DNA of 64,000 nucleotides from Pyxicephalus adspersus (lineage: Eukaryota; Chordata; Amphibia; Anura; Pyxicephalidae), in assembly GCF_032062135.1 (NCBI RefSeq), contig NC_092862.1, positions 48,656,811-48,720,810 on the forward strand, written 5' to 3'. The position numbers were made by a program, and so were the translations under genes. The notes beneath the pieces are model-generated. The model was not told where the DNA came from. It saw only the letters and a program-made list of their open reading frames with translations, and did no database searches. This document shows, one piece after another, positions 32,703-45,614 of the stretch (position 1 is its first letter; each line of letters starts with the position of its first letter).

Positions 32703-35700
32703 GTAAATAGTGTCCGGCAGCATGAGGGACGGAGCGGGCAGTGCAGCGTCAGTGTCAGCAGTGCAGTGTGTGTGGATGGCGGGGGGCTCACCCTATAGTC
32801 CTGTCAGTGCTGGCTGCGTATTTGTACAGCCCTCCCCCCACATACCTTACACTGTCTGCATTCCCCGCCATGTGTGTCCTGTCACAGCATACAGTCATTG
32901 CATTCTGCTAATCAACCCTGTCCCGCCATCTTCTGCCATATATATTACACTGCTCGGGCCACAGAATGCCCCAAGAATCTGATCCCAGACACATCATCAC
33001 AACACATCCAGGTGACAACACTGCTACTGCTGGTGCACAGGCCCAGTCAGTGTTGTCACCCTGTGACAGGAAGTCCATGCTAGCAGGACATACAAGGAAA
33101 GAATCCTGCCAAGAATATTATTAATAAACAGGATTTATATAGCACCAACATATTACACAGTGCTGTACAATAAATTGGGGTTGCAAATGACAGATACAGA
33201 CGATGACACAGGAGGAGGAGAGGACCCTGCCCTGAAGAGCTTACAATCTAGGAGGAGGATTTTATGATTTAAATGAGATCTGCATACAATTTATTTCCGA
33301 GACATTTTCCTTTTCATTCAGCAATCACTTTATCACTTATTTATTTTTATAGCGTTATTAGGGCCAGGTAGGGATTAAAGCCGAACTAAACCTCGCCTAT
33401 CCCCGGTCTGTCGCAGGGCAGAGCCATCTTCCTTGTTTACTCCCAAAAATGACATTTGTCCATCTTTATTGGCCATATTGGGGTGACATAACTCCTGTGT
33501 CTTCCATTTCTAGCACGACCGACGATGTATAGAGTTCTGTGGTGCGATTTTTTTGGCACCGACCTCTTCTTTCTGCTTTCACTTTTCTTCTATTCTGATT
33601 GGCTGGGTTGGGCTGACACAACACTTACTCATCCCTGGCGATTCTGGCATTCCTGGCATCAGAGTTTGTTTTGATAATGATCAGGCAAGGGAGTTTGTTT
33701 TTTTACAGGAGGGCCTGGCCCTGTCTGCAATAATTGTTGCCTGATCACAGATTTTCATAGCCTTATGCAAAATCAAAACATTTTTTCTACTCCTAAGAAT
33801 GGTTAAAAATGAATTTAAAAACAGCTAGACTCAAAAGAAAATATCTCAATTTTAATTAGCTGCTATGAGGGGCCAAGCCAGCGGCAATGTATGAATGTTT
33901 GTCTTTTATTTTATTGATGAGCATTCACTGAGCACTGTTTAGAATTTATAAAGCAGTGAATCTGACATTCCCTGGTGGAGAATTATCCGGGTCCATATGT
34001 TTCAAGGCAGTAATTAATTCTTTCTTAAAGTGAAATACACATTCACAGCTTTTAAAATGGACTTGATGTTTAACAACTAAGTTTAATTTGACTTTAATAA
34101 ACTGTAACTCAGGTGTAAAGCAACTCTTTCACTCAGCTCTGTAGCTGCAGACACTGTGGAGCAATTCAACTAACATTTTTTTAAGTTGGGTTGGAAGAAA
34201 TTGTAGGCAGGTGTCAGCCCCTGCATTGTGACCCAACGCTTCAGTAACCACCCAAAAACAGCCGGGTGGTTGTAGAAGTTCCCAAGAGAAGCACTAAAGT
34301 CACCAGGGTCTCAGCACTCGGCTTCCTTTTGCATCCTGTCTGCTTAAAGTTAAATAATAAATAATAAATGCTTATAGTTAAAGAATGCCAAGTCACTGCC
34401 AGGAGGATTCACTTGAATGACTTCAATGCTTCTGCTGTGCTTGGGTCTCGAAAGGGGGTAAAATAATGTAATTTGTAGTTGCCATACAGACAAGTGAATC
34501 CTACGGATCCAAATGTGAAGTTTTCATGATCTTTCTGTGTCCTGGAGACCACAGCATGAACCCAGCTGTGTGTATACTGATACTTTACTCTATGGTGATC
34601 CCGGGTAGTGTTCTCTATGGTGATCCCGGGTAGTGTTCTCTATGGTGATCCCGGGTANNNNNNNNNNNNNNNNNNNNNNNNNNNNNNNNNNNNNNNNNNN
34701 NNNNNNNNNNNNNNNNNNNNNNNNNNNNNNNNNNNNNNNNNNNNNNNNNNNNNNNNNNNNNNNNNNNNNNNNNNNNNNNNNNNNNNNNNNNNNNNNNNNN
34801 NNNNNNNNNNNNNNNNNNNNNNNNNNNNNNNNNNNNNNNNNNNNNNNNNNNNNNNNNNNNNNNNNNNNNNNNNNNNNNNNNNNNNNNNNNNNNNNNNNNN
34901 NNNNNNNNNNNNNNNNNNNNNNNNNNNNNNNNNNNNNNNNNNNNNNNNNNNNNNNNNNNNNNNNNNNNNNNNNNNNNNNNNNNNNNNNNNNNNNNNNNNN
35001 NNNNNNNNNNNNNNNNNNNNNNNNNNNNNNNNNNNNNNNNNNNNNNNNNNNNNNNNNNNNNNNNNNNNNNNNNNNNNNNNNNNNNNNNNNNNNNNNNNNN
35101 NNNNNNNNGTGACTAACCTGTGTAGAGCTCTATTTATCCCTGCATAGCAGTGCCATTTCTATCTATTCACCCTGGCAGGATGACTGCTGTACTTTCTTAT
35201 GGTGGAAAGCAACTTACTCGTCCTCCTCCATAGAACAAAGCGTTGCTGCATGCACTAAATTTGTTTGTTCTCCTGACGCTGGAATGATAATGAAAGATTG
35301 TTTTCAGAAATCTGACATCTGTAGGGCCATAGGTTGGTACAAAGCTCCAAGTAGAGAGGCAGCAGCAGGGGCTGATCTGTGACATTTGTGAACATTTCTC
35401 ATCCGTCTTCCTATTCTGATGAAAAATCTCAATGTTTGTGATTTCCCCAATTTGTAATCTTTGTGAGAATGGTCACCAATACAGGTAGAGAAAGTAAAGT
35501 ATTAATAATATGATTAAGTATTTATATAGTGTTGACATATTACGCAGCGCTGTACTAAGTCCATAGTCATGTCACTAGCTGTCCTTCAAAGGAGCTCACA
35601 ATCTAATGTCCCTACCATGGACATATGTCATTAATGTAGTCTAAGGCCAATTTTAGGGGGAAGCCATTTAATCTAACGCCATGTTTGTGGGAGGAAACTG

Positions 35701-38700
35701 GAGTACCCGGAGTAATTTTAGAAAGTTCTAGAAATCCATAGTGATCCTTTAATGAGTATTTATTTCTGTTCCCAAATATGTGTGCTGTCTGCCTCCTGCT
35801 CTTTAGTATTAGTCTATCATTGTGTCCAGTGGTTAAGGAATGGGAAGAATTAGAGCATAATATGACCTCACGTGTTCTAGATGATTTTTGTATAGTAGTA
35901 TTTCCCTTCACCTGTTTGCATTGTGCCACATAGAGTGTTCATATTTGCAGAGTGTCACATAACATGTTTTTTCTGGTCCTATTTTTGTAACATTGATCTG
36001 CTTGGACTTTGACTGCAGGATATTTCCTAGATTGTATAATTCCATTGTATGTTAAAAGGAATAGCTTGCTGATTTCCTTCTCCAGTGTGACGGGGGTTGG
36101 ATAACACAAATGACACAAGTTAGTGCTTTGAAAGCTCCATTAACTCGGGGCTGTTTTGGGATAAATGGTTTGTGAAGGAAAACAAATGTATTTGTGGTTT
36201 GTAAGGAATTATATAAAATAGTTTTGCTTTTGTGCGTTTACTTATTTTTAGTATCTTGGGTATCACATGTGATCTGAAAATACAGAGGATAATAGAGGAT
36301 GTCTAAACTGATGCCTATTGAAATTGATGGAGCAGATCAAATAATAATACAAAATTAGGAATAATGTTGTAGATTGGATCATTTGACCGTGTGTGTGTGT
36401 GTGTGTGTAAAAGGTGTGAGGATTGTTCAATTCTACTTTCTCTATTAAAAGTCTAACCTAATGAATACGCAGGGTGTGAGCGAATAATGGCCTCAAGCCA
36501 GGGTCTGTCTGCTTCAAATCAATTGTTAAACATCATTTCTAACATACTTTTTTTCCCTTTTAGTATTTAGGCATTTATAGAAAGGTTGTATGATATCATG
36601 AGCCTGAATTTGAATGTATGTGTCCTGTATATCTTTGTTTTTAGGATTATGATTAATAAATAAAATTTAAATAGAATTTTCTAGTGCTTCACACAAGGTT
36701 AATCAGGGATTTATTGCTTGGTTTACCTTGAAGCATATTTGTAGGAATGTTAATGTAAACAAATTACTTTTTCTATCTGTTAGATTCCTACAGGTGTCCT
36801 CTGCTTATTTCTGCATTAGGATTTGTGAAGTCTGAGGCTCCGCATATCTTACTTTGCATACATTTGATCACATCTTCTTCTTAAATTCTAAGCTTTGCAC
36901 CCTCTGCCAGGCTAACAACTAGGCATTTTCTCTTTCTGATCACAATCTTCTTACGTTGTTTCTCTACAGCTTTTCTTCTATCATTCTCTCAAAGACCAGG
37001 TCCATGACAAAGAGACCACCTTCTACTCTGACATCCTTGCTTACTCACCTGCACACTCTCTAATCCTTCATCTCTCGACCAAGTTGCCTCCCAGCATAAC
37101 CGCACTGGTTCTGGCTCTAAATAACGTTGCTTCTGCCACCTTCTTTCCTTCTATCCCAAACATCCCAAACCATTAACTCCTGGCAATGACACAACACTCA
37201 CATAATATATCTGCAAAAAAAAAAAAAAAAAAAACTGCTCAGGCAGCTGAACCACGCCATTTCAACGCTATGATTACTGTTGCCAGACTAAAGTACTTCT
37301 CCACAATAGTATATTCACCAAATAATTTGGTGTCATCGTTTTGTACTGATAAGGTGGGCTTCTGGGAGCCTTTTACCTTTCTTGGATTTGTCCTTACTGC
37401 AGGGCTTAGTTATCTGTCCTAGAGTATTAAAGGAAAGGGCATCAAGTAATAACAGTAATGTGATCTCTGCTGAAAGCAGTATGCCTCCCTATCCCCCCTA
37501 TCTACCTGTAACTCCTCCCTCACGTTCTTCAGCTCTATTCATTTAGATGACCTTGCCTCTATCATTTTATCATCCGTCCACTGCCTGTTCACTGAACACC
37601 CTGCTTTTGACTTGCCCTGTGTCTATTCCTTTACCCTGCCCCCTGCAATGCAAGACTGTTTACCTTCTCCCTCTCCTCTGGTATTTTTTTCTAAGACCTT
37701 CACCATGCGCTTTCCCTCCCAATTCTGGAGAATTTCTCCCTCAACCCTGTCCCTGCTCTACATCCATTGTCATATTTCTCTTCCCTATACATTCCTCAGC
37801 TACTTGAGTGCATTGTTTGCAGAAGATGAATATAATTTCTTAATTTAATGTCACTACTTGATCCATACATTCAGCTGAAATGGCTCACACAAATGTGGCC
37901 AATGACCTCCTTACAGCCAAGTCACAGTCTTTTCTTTCCTTCTCTGTTCTTTCTGTTCTCTCTTCTCTGTTATTCTGGACCTTGCAATCTTTGATGTTGG
38001 TGGCACTGCACTCTCATTATTTGCATGTTATTTGTCTGATACTAAATCTCCTATAATGGTAACTATGTCTCCAGCATTCTTCTCTGTTCATGTCTTTGGA
38101 TCTGTATTTTAATTTCCTTCTTCAGCTTACAATGCTATTTGTGTGAAGATGATGGTGTTCTCCCCAGCCCCTTTTAGCTGCCTGCACCACCCAGCACTTT
38201 TCATTAACCACCCGGCTGTTTTTGGGTGCTTACTGAAGAGTTGGGTCACAATACAGGGGCTGACACCCGTCTAGAATTTCTTGCATAAAAATTTCTGGGT
38301 TGAGCACTGAGATGATAATGAAATCTATATGTCCTCCCTTGACATGTCTCGCTGTCCTGGATGCTTTCATGTTTCCGATCTGTCCTGTCATCCTGTGTGG
38401 CTTGAAAAACCTGAAACTCTACTTCTAAAATCGAATGTATCATCTTCTTACAGATTCACCTGAAAATTGTCCCTGATCTCACTATTCCTGTAAATGATGG
38501 TCATTCACCCCAGCCCATGTGCATCCTCTCTTGGTGTCAGCTTTAACTCTTGCACCCTTCTCTCTCTACATCCACTACAGGTGTGCTATTTTTCTGGACC
38601 CCAAACCATTCTATATATGCAAAATGTCATTCAGCGCAGGCCTACAGTTTGAAATGTTTGGCTATTTACCATTACTGCTGGTTTACTTAGTAGGCAATGT

Positions 38701-39414
38701 GTATCTAGGATCTTTGGAAGTTGTAATTGTTGACCTCCTGTTCCTGGCTTCTACATTGTTCAGTAGCTTTAGTACTTTCTAAGTCATTTACCTGGAAGAT
38801 ATTTTTTTGGTAGATTAGGAGGTCTGATGTTACTCTTTTTCCTGAACTAATTTTCATATACACCCCCCAGTGTCTTGCAATTTAGATTCCAACTTTACAA
38901 ATCTATGTCCCCTCCTGCATTGAAACAAAACAAAACAATCTATAAAAATGTTCTTTACTCAAAGTACGCTTTTTTTCTAGTCCTTTGGCTGGATCTATGT
39001 CGTCATGTGGCTGTTTTTTTTTGTTCTCCTCCCGTTCACTGGTGGTTGTGCTAACAACATGAGTGCTATTCAGTGCAGTACTACTCAAGAGTTTAGGCTG
39101 CATGACTGCTCCCTGAGGCGTTAGTGGTTCAAAGACGGCTTGAACTCAGAGTAACTAGGTTTTAGGACGCTTGTTGTCATTTAACCCAGACTGACTTTGC
39201 AGGAAAAACTGCCTTTTTATTTTATTTGTAAATGGTGTTCTTTATGATATGTAGAAACATACAGTTTTTATTCATGTATTTTATTATATCTTTATTTACA
39301 GACCAAATTTACAATGTTGGCATATAATTTTAGATAACGAACCTCATGGTCAGTACATAGCAAGAAGCAAACAGCAACAAGAAATCTGCCCCCCCAACCT
39401 GTTTAACTTTTATA

Positions 39415-39475
<61 letters not shown>

Positions 39476-42400
39476 TGTGAGATACAGCACAAAATAATTG
39501 CAGGTAAATAAATGATGTTTCAAATATACATTTGCACATTTTGTAGAAGTACAATAAAGTGATTTGCAGGTTGGCCATGTTACATTAGGTGAACCAGTAT
39601 GCAGTGTGCTTACAAAGTACCCCCAGGGTACTATATACTCTTGTGAAGCTCAATCCCATCTCGTACTCCCTGTGTATAGATTGGGGTCTCAGTTACGTGT
39701 ATGCAAATTAGACCAACATTGGCTGGTAGTGGTTGTATGGCTGTATTCTGATCTGTCATTGCTGATGAAAATGCCTTTGCTCTGGTTGTAATGCATGTTA
39801 TGGCTTGTGTGGTTTAAGTGGATGATGGATCACAAGGTTTCTGGCAAGAACAGTTATTTCTAGCCTGACCATCTTGAGGAGGTTTCATCAAGAAATTAGG
39901 GAACTGTTGCTAAAAAAGAAATACATAGACTGTTATATTGGATCACTTCTAATCCTTCCCTAGCTTACTGAATAAAAAGTAGTGATTGGAGACATTTTTA
40001 ATCACATTCTAATACTGCTTTATAACGGTCAAATATAGTTAGTTTTATATTATTATATCTATAATATACATCATTTAAATGGAATATACGTGTGGCTCTG
40101 TGAGAGTTTAAATGTAGACAGTATGCTCGGTTCCCAAAAATATTAATTTGATTGCTGTTTTTAACTTTGGGACTACTTTATTTAGAGTAGCTAGTTTTTA
40201 ATATGGTTTGAATTTCATTGGGAAGCAGACATAGGTCTATTAGTGTGTTTGAATGGTTGTAGCACATCTTAGCTGTAGTATTAGTATTACTGTAAACTGA
40301 GAAGGTTGCCCTGCAGCTAAAGATAGCTTACTGTAAAATGCTTTCTTGCAATCCCAGTTTGTTGCCAAAATTGGCAGAGATGCTCCTCTCATTAGAAGTA
40401 TGGGACCTCCAGACCTTTTAAGTGATGGGTATGATTTTCTCTCATACAAGGCATCAGACATATCCAGACTTGCACTAAATGTAGCCTGAGATCTTTCCCT
40501 ATGTCACCCTTCTTTCTGAAACTAGTGATTATTATTTTTATAATAATTGCTTTTAACCTTAATGTGCTGGAGCTTTTTATCAGTATTTTTGCATACATGG
40601 TAAACTGCACATTTTAGGTCTAAAGGTCCATAGAGACATTCCAGTATGTCATAGAAATTGTGAAACAAAATTGTCTATAGGCTTTAAAAAGCCTTTCTAA
40701 GATAATCAGTGTAGCGTTAACCATGCTAAATGGCCTAGGAATTACTGCTCTTACCGTGGTGCACATCACGTTACCTAATGTGCATGGTGCAGCTCATTAC
40801 CATTGTGAAAGAAAAAGTAAGTTCTGACTCCTAATATTGGCTCCAGTCTATCCAAGTTGCTGTTTCTGGACCCATTTGTATTGGAATAGATGTCTAAATG
40901 GTCTTGGTGTGGAGCCTATTATGAGTCCTATTCATGTCGATGGCTGTCAATGTGGATGTAATTCTAGCCATGCTTTTTGTTTTGTTTGCATTCCAGTGTG
41001 GTTCTGAATAGTGCCCAATGCTACGAGAAGACCTCTCACAGCTGTCAAATTGTATGCATCCTTCACAAACTCTGATGTCCCTTAAAGCGGAACTTCCTCC
41101 TTTTCTTCCTCGTTACGATCTTTGGTCATCTTCTTTGGCTGGGCTGAGATTAATTGCACACAGGAGTTCATTCAGTCTCTGCAGCCACAGGGAAAGCCAG
41201 GATAGGTCAAGAAAACCTGGAAACCAACGCTGAGCTGTGCATGGAACTTTAGTTCCACTTTGTCATCTTGACTCAATAGTTTCTAGTGAAGGCTGGCTAT
41301 AGGCCAACGTAATTTGGGCTGCTCTGTCTTGGAGACATTTAAGAGAACTTGGTAGCAGCAATTGTTAGTTCAAGCCAACCAAGAGGTACTTATGTAGATA
41401 ACATAATGCTTACATTTTGGCTATTGATTTATATGAATATAAACTAAAATATTCAATTTTTTTTATATTCATTGTGTAATTTCTTGAGAATGACGTAAGA
41501 ATGTTTTATGAAAACCAGAATGAGGGATGAATTCAAAATCACATTGAAAATCAAAAGAAAAAAATAAAATTGCAAAATGAAATCAAAGTTGTGTGAATTT
41601 CATCACAACTCATAATGTGGCTCAGTGGTTTGTTTGCTCCCTGCGTTCCTGTATGCTGTCCCAGCAACATCTGGGCATGCTTCCATGCTAATGGTACCCC
41701 GGGGAAACTCCTTCTAGATCTGGATTGGGACATCAGTGAGCACCTGCACAGTCTGCGGAACTACTTTACCAACTTGGCTGCTCTGTTAAATAATATTTGA
41801 GGGTCTCTGTTAAAATTCAGGTCTAAGGAATGTGAGCTAGTCAATGTCATAATGTCTTTGTCATTCGGTAACTTCCTATACATTCTCCCTGCATGAGACC
41901 AGACATTGTTCTAAACTAGAAGGAACTCTGACTTCACTGCACCAGGATAAGTCTGGCTTTGGGTACCAGACAGAAGTCAGGTACCATCTGCTAGCATGTA
42001 GAGGTCTGTGTGACCCTCCAAGGTTATGCCCCCAAATCTTCATTGACCCTTAACCAAAATGTTTGTGCTGGTTGATGTTGTAGGCAGCATAATGTTCACC
42101 ATGTTGTCCCCATACTCTTTCACTTCAGTCACAAGCAGTCAGTTTTTTTTGGGGGGGGGGGGGGGAAGGAAAGAACATAAGGTTCAAGGGTAAAGGAAAA
42201 TTTGACCTACTCTTTAATTTGATTTTTAGCTGGAGCAAAGTTTTCTGCTGTTCTCCCTTTGGAAAAGAAACCTGTGCTGTCAAGATTATGTAGTTTTTTT
42301 ATCGCTATTATGAAAAGTGCTAGCTGTGACCTGATTCTACCCACTGTGTGCTTGTCCTGCCTTAGTGACGTCAGCTTTGCTACCTAACTGCCGCTGATTT

Positions 42401-45400
42401 CGATACTTGAACAGCAATTTTTTTATATCGTACAGTACAGTGAGAATTATATGTGAACAGACAGTTTCACAGGCTTTCCACATTTCAGTAATAGTGACGT
42501 AGATCTTCATACAGCATACTAAACCAGTTGTCAGCTGGTTAAACTCATGCTAAGTATCTGAAATACATATGAAACTCTTTTGTCTGACAAAGAATTTGAA
42601 AATTTGTATGGTAAAACATAGCTGCCACATAACGCAGACAAGTCCTTAACCCCACTGCTGCTGCTCAGGGGATCACCGGAGGCTATTGTCAGTACAAACT
42701 CAAATGTATATGCACAAGGTAAATGGACAATACATACAACATTATTATGGTTTTGTATCCTTCCGCTTTAGGTAAACTTGTCTTATTACTATTAATATTA
42801 TTACTGCTTTAGTTAAATTTGTCTTAGTCACTCTGAAACTAACCTTTGTTTTGTCTAATAGGTCCATTTACAGATGTTGTCACTACAAACCTCAAACTTC
42901 GTAATCCGTCTGATAGGAAAGTATGCTTCAAGGTGAAAACCACAGCTCCAAGGCGCTACTGTGTGCGGCCAAACAGCGGTATTATAGATCCTGGAGCCAC
43001 AGTAACAGTTTCTGGTAATTTCATGAATGTTTTGAAAAGTTAACTTTATTGATGAAAAAATCCATTTATTGTTTCCTCAGTAGATCATGATGCTTGCTTT
43101 GAAGTTTCCACCTTTAAATGTCAACTAAACCCATAAATCTATCTCTCCTGAAATGTCCATCAATTTAGGATGGTGGTAGGTAGATCTAGCTGTTAAACAT
43201 GACATAAACATGGCCAAGCATGCATATTTATAAATTTACCAGACCTCCCTGGTGCTGGCTTTAGCTAGCTCAGGGGGTCCATACTATTTGATTGGATCTC
43301 TCCTTGACATCTGGGTGTCTGCAAATGTTGCATAGTTTTATTTATTTAAATTGATATGCAAATAAAACAGAGGTTTTATTATATGTAATTCCACGTATAG
43401 ACTGTTGATGACCACACTAAAAATGTAATTCCAGTTATAAATAAAAAAAAAAAAAAAAAAAAAACTTTTCATGTAGTTTTTTTTTTTATTTCATTGCTTT
43501 TTTGTTTGCAGTAGAATATTGCTGTAAGGCATTCACAGGTCTTTTTGCAGACATTGAAACATGAGTTTGTCTGCGCCAGGACTGTGTGCTTGCAGTAATA
43601 TTTCTATGTAACAGGAAAAGGCTGACTATGTAGATACTGTTGGCTGTCTCATGTTATTAGGTAGAAACATTTTCATTACCTGTCTTTTGAGATGAATTGA
43701 CACCTAAGCCATAATAGCTGTTTCAGGTTTACTTATGCTTTTACTGAACAAGTATAGAATAGATTAGTAATAAAAGTATTTCTTGGTAAAAAAAAAATCT
43801 ATTCTGGTTTTAGTTTTTGGGGAAAAAAACATTTGGTTATGCTTTGATCTTTATTTCAATTTGCCATAATACGTTAGTAGTGCTGTCACAAGGTGACACT
43901 GTTGAAAAGCTGCCACAGATGTTTGAGCCCTTAATTAGAAATCAGAAATTCAGAGACAAAAATAAATGGCATGCAAACAGGCACTAATTGTTTAAAACTT
44001 CATGCATCAATATTGTATAATAAATATATTTAATTTATCTCTGCTCCCTGATTTGGGAAAATTTGGAAGTATGGGAACAGCATGACCGTATCTTCAGGAC
44101 TTGAGTAGCCCAATCCAATCCATTTACGAGTACATACAGTGACAGTTCTTGGTGGTGGTGGTAGCATTTTGCTTAAAGGTGTTCAGAAAGCAGTTTGGAG
44201 ATTACTATTTAAAAACAAATAGTTTTTGGAAAGTTAGTCCAATCTATTCTATCCCAGTCACATGGCTTCTAGCCATGCACATGCCTTTGATATGTTTTGG
44301 CAGCACTAAGGGGACATTTAGTAGCTCTGCTTACCAAACAACATATTTGTAGCTTGTGTCTTTGGGTCCTTCTTCAGCTGACAAGATTTCCTTTCCAGAG
44401 TAGATGCCTGGCAGTGTCTGCTCTTGCCATTAGACAGAGAGAAAATTGAATAATACCGAAGTCATAAATGCATCTGGTGCAAAATCATTGCTTTCTACAA
44501 TCTTTTCTTCTTTTACATTGATTTAATTCCTATGTTTGGAATATTGTGAAATAAGTTCTAAGCCTTCTGAAGAGGGAAGTTTTAATAAAAAGCATTTGAT
44601 AATTGTACAGGGTAAAGCCACCACATTTCTTTGTGCCACCAGTAATCATTTTTACTGTAACAAACACTTTGCTTATGCAAAGTTTAATTTATTTTTTTTT
44701 CTTGCAGTTATGTTACAACCTTTTGATTATGATCCAAATGAAAAGAGTAAGCACAAGTTCATGGTGCAGACAATATTTGCTCCATCAAATATAACAGACA
44801 TGGAAGCTATGGTAAGTTGTCCCCCCCCACATACCCCTAACCAATAATGTTATCAAGAAATGTCTGTACTAAGAGCAATTTAAGACATGGACCTTCCCAT
44901 ACATGTTATTTGAGGATACAGATATGCTTGTAAGGGACAGTTCTAAATAGTTATAACAAGATGATCCAAAAGCAACCATACAATACTGAGTATGTAGCAC
45001 AAGCTTTAGGGTTAAGTAAGATACTTTTGTAAAACGTGTAGCAAGGATTAAATTTTCACATTTTTCAAGTGTAGCCAGTGATGAAAATGCAGGTGTGGGA
45101 CTGACTGTCAACAGTTTTGCAACAATTTACTGTATTTTACAGTGTAGAGTCTGATTTTTCTACAGACTGTCAATGTGTTTTAATGTTTCAATACTTAACA
45201 TGATCATTTGTGATTTGTAGTGGAAGGAAGCAAAACCTGATGATCTAATGGATTCTAAGTTAAAGTGTGTGTTTGACATGCCACATGAACATGAAAAGCC
45301 GGTAAGTAAGCACATTTTTATATAGTTGTAATTGCACAACATTTCCAAGGTTTCAATGGTAAAGTTGTCTTCTAAAATGCTTCTTATATACTACCATGTT

Positions 45401-45574
45401 TCCCCAATAATAAGACAGGGTCCTATATTTATTTTAACTCTGAAAATCACATTAGGGCTTTTCAGGGAATGTTTTATTTTTCTCATTTACAAAAAACTCC
45501 ATATTCATGTACAAAAATCTGTATTTATTCATGTACAAAAATATTTATAATGGTTATATATACCATTATGTGTG

Positions 45575-45614
<40 letters not shown>

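Larger units (their letters stand above)
36880..38460 (+). mobile_element. Probable decayed non-LTR retrotransposon relic
   Basis: CT-rich DNA with broken frames. At about 37978-38040 the frame reads [20 protein letters not shown], which resembles the reverse-transcriptase region around the FDxVDH motif with the key residues lost. Phrases such as GCCAATGACCTCCTTACAGC are typical of repeated copies in frogs by my recollection. A separate repeat is inserted at 38160-38300. Assignment is tentative. Confidence 0.35.
32703..42861 (+). other. VAPA: VAPA intron 1
   Basis: 10.2 kb, GTAAAT...TAATAG, including the assembly gap at 34658-35108. It contains SINE copies (33115-33256, 35500-35713), short palindromic repeats, a probable LINE relic (36880-38460), an AT microsatellite and a poly-G run. 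No extra VAPA exon was recognised. Confidence 0.85.

Noticed and set aside
34608..35147. Long open frame across the N gap
   Set aside because: It is made almost wholly of undetermined bases.
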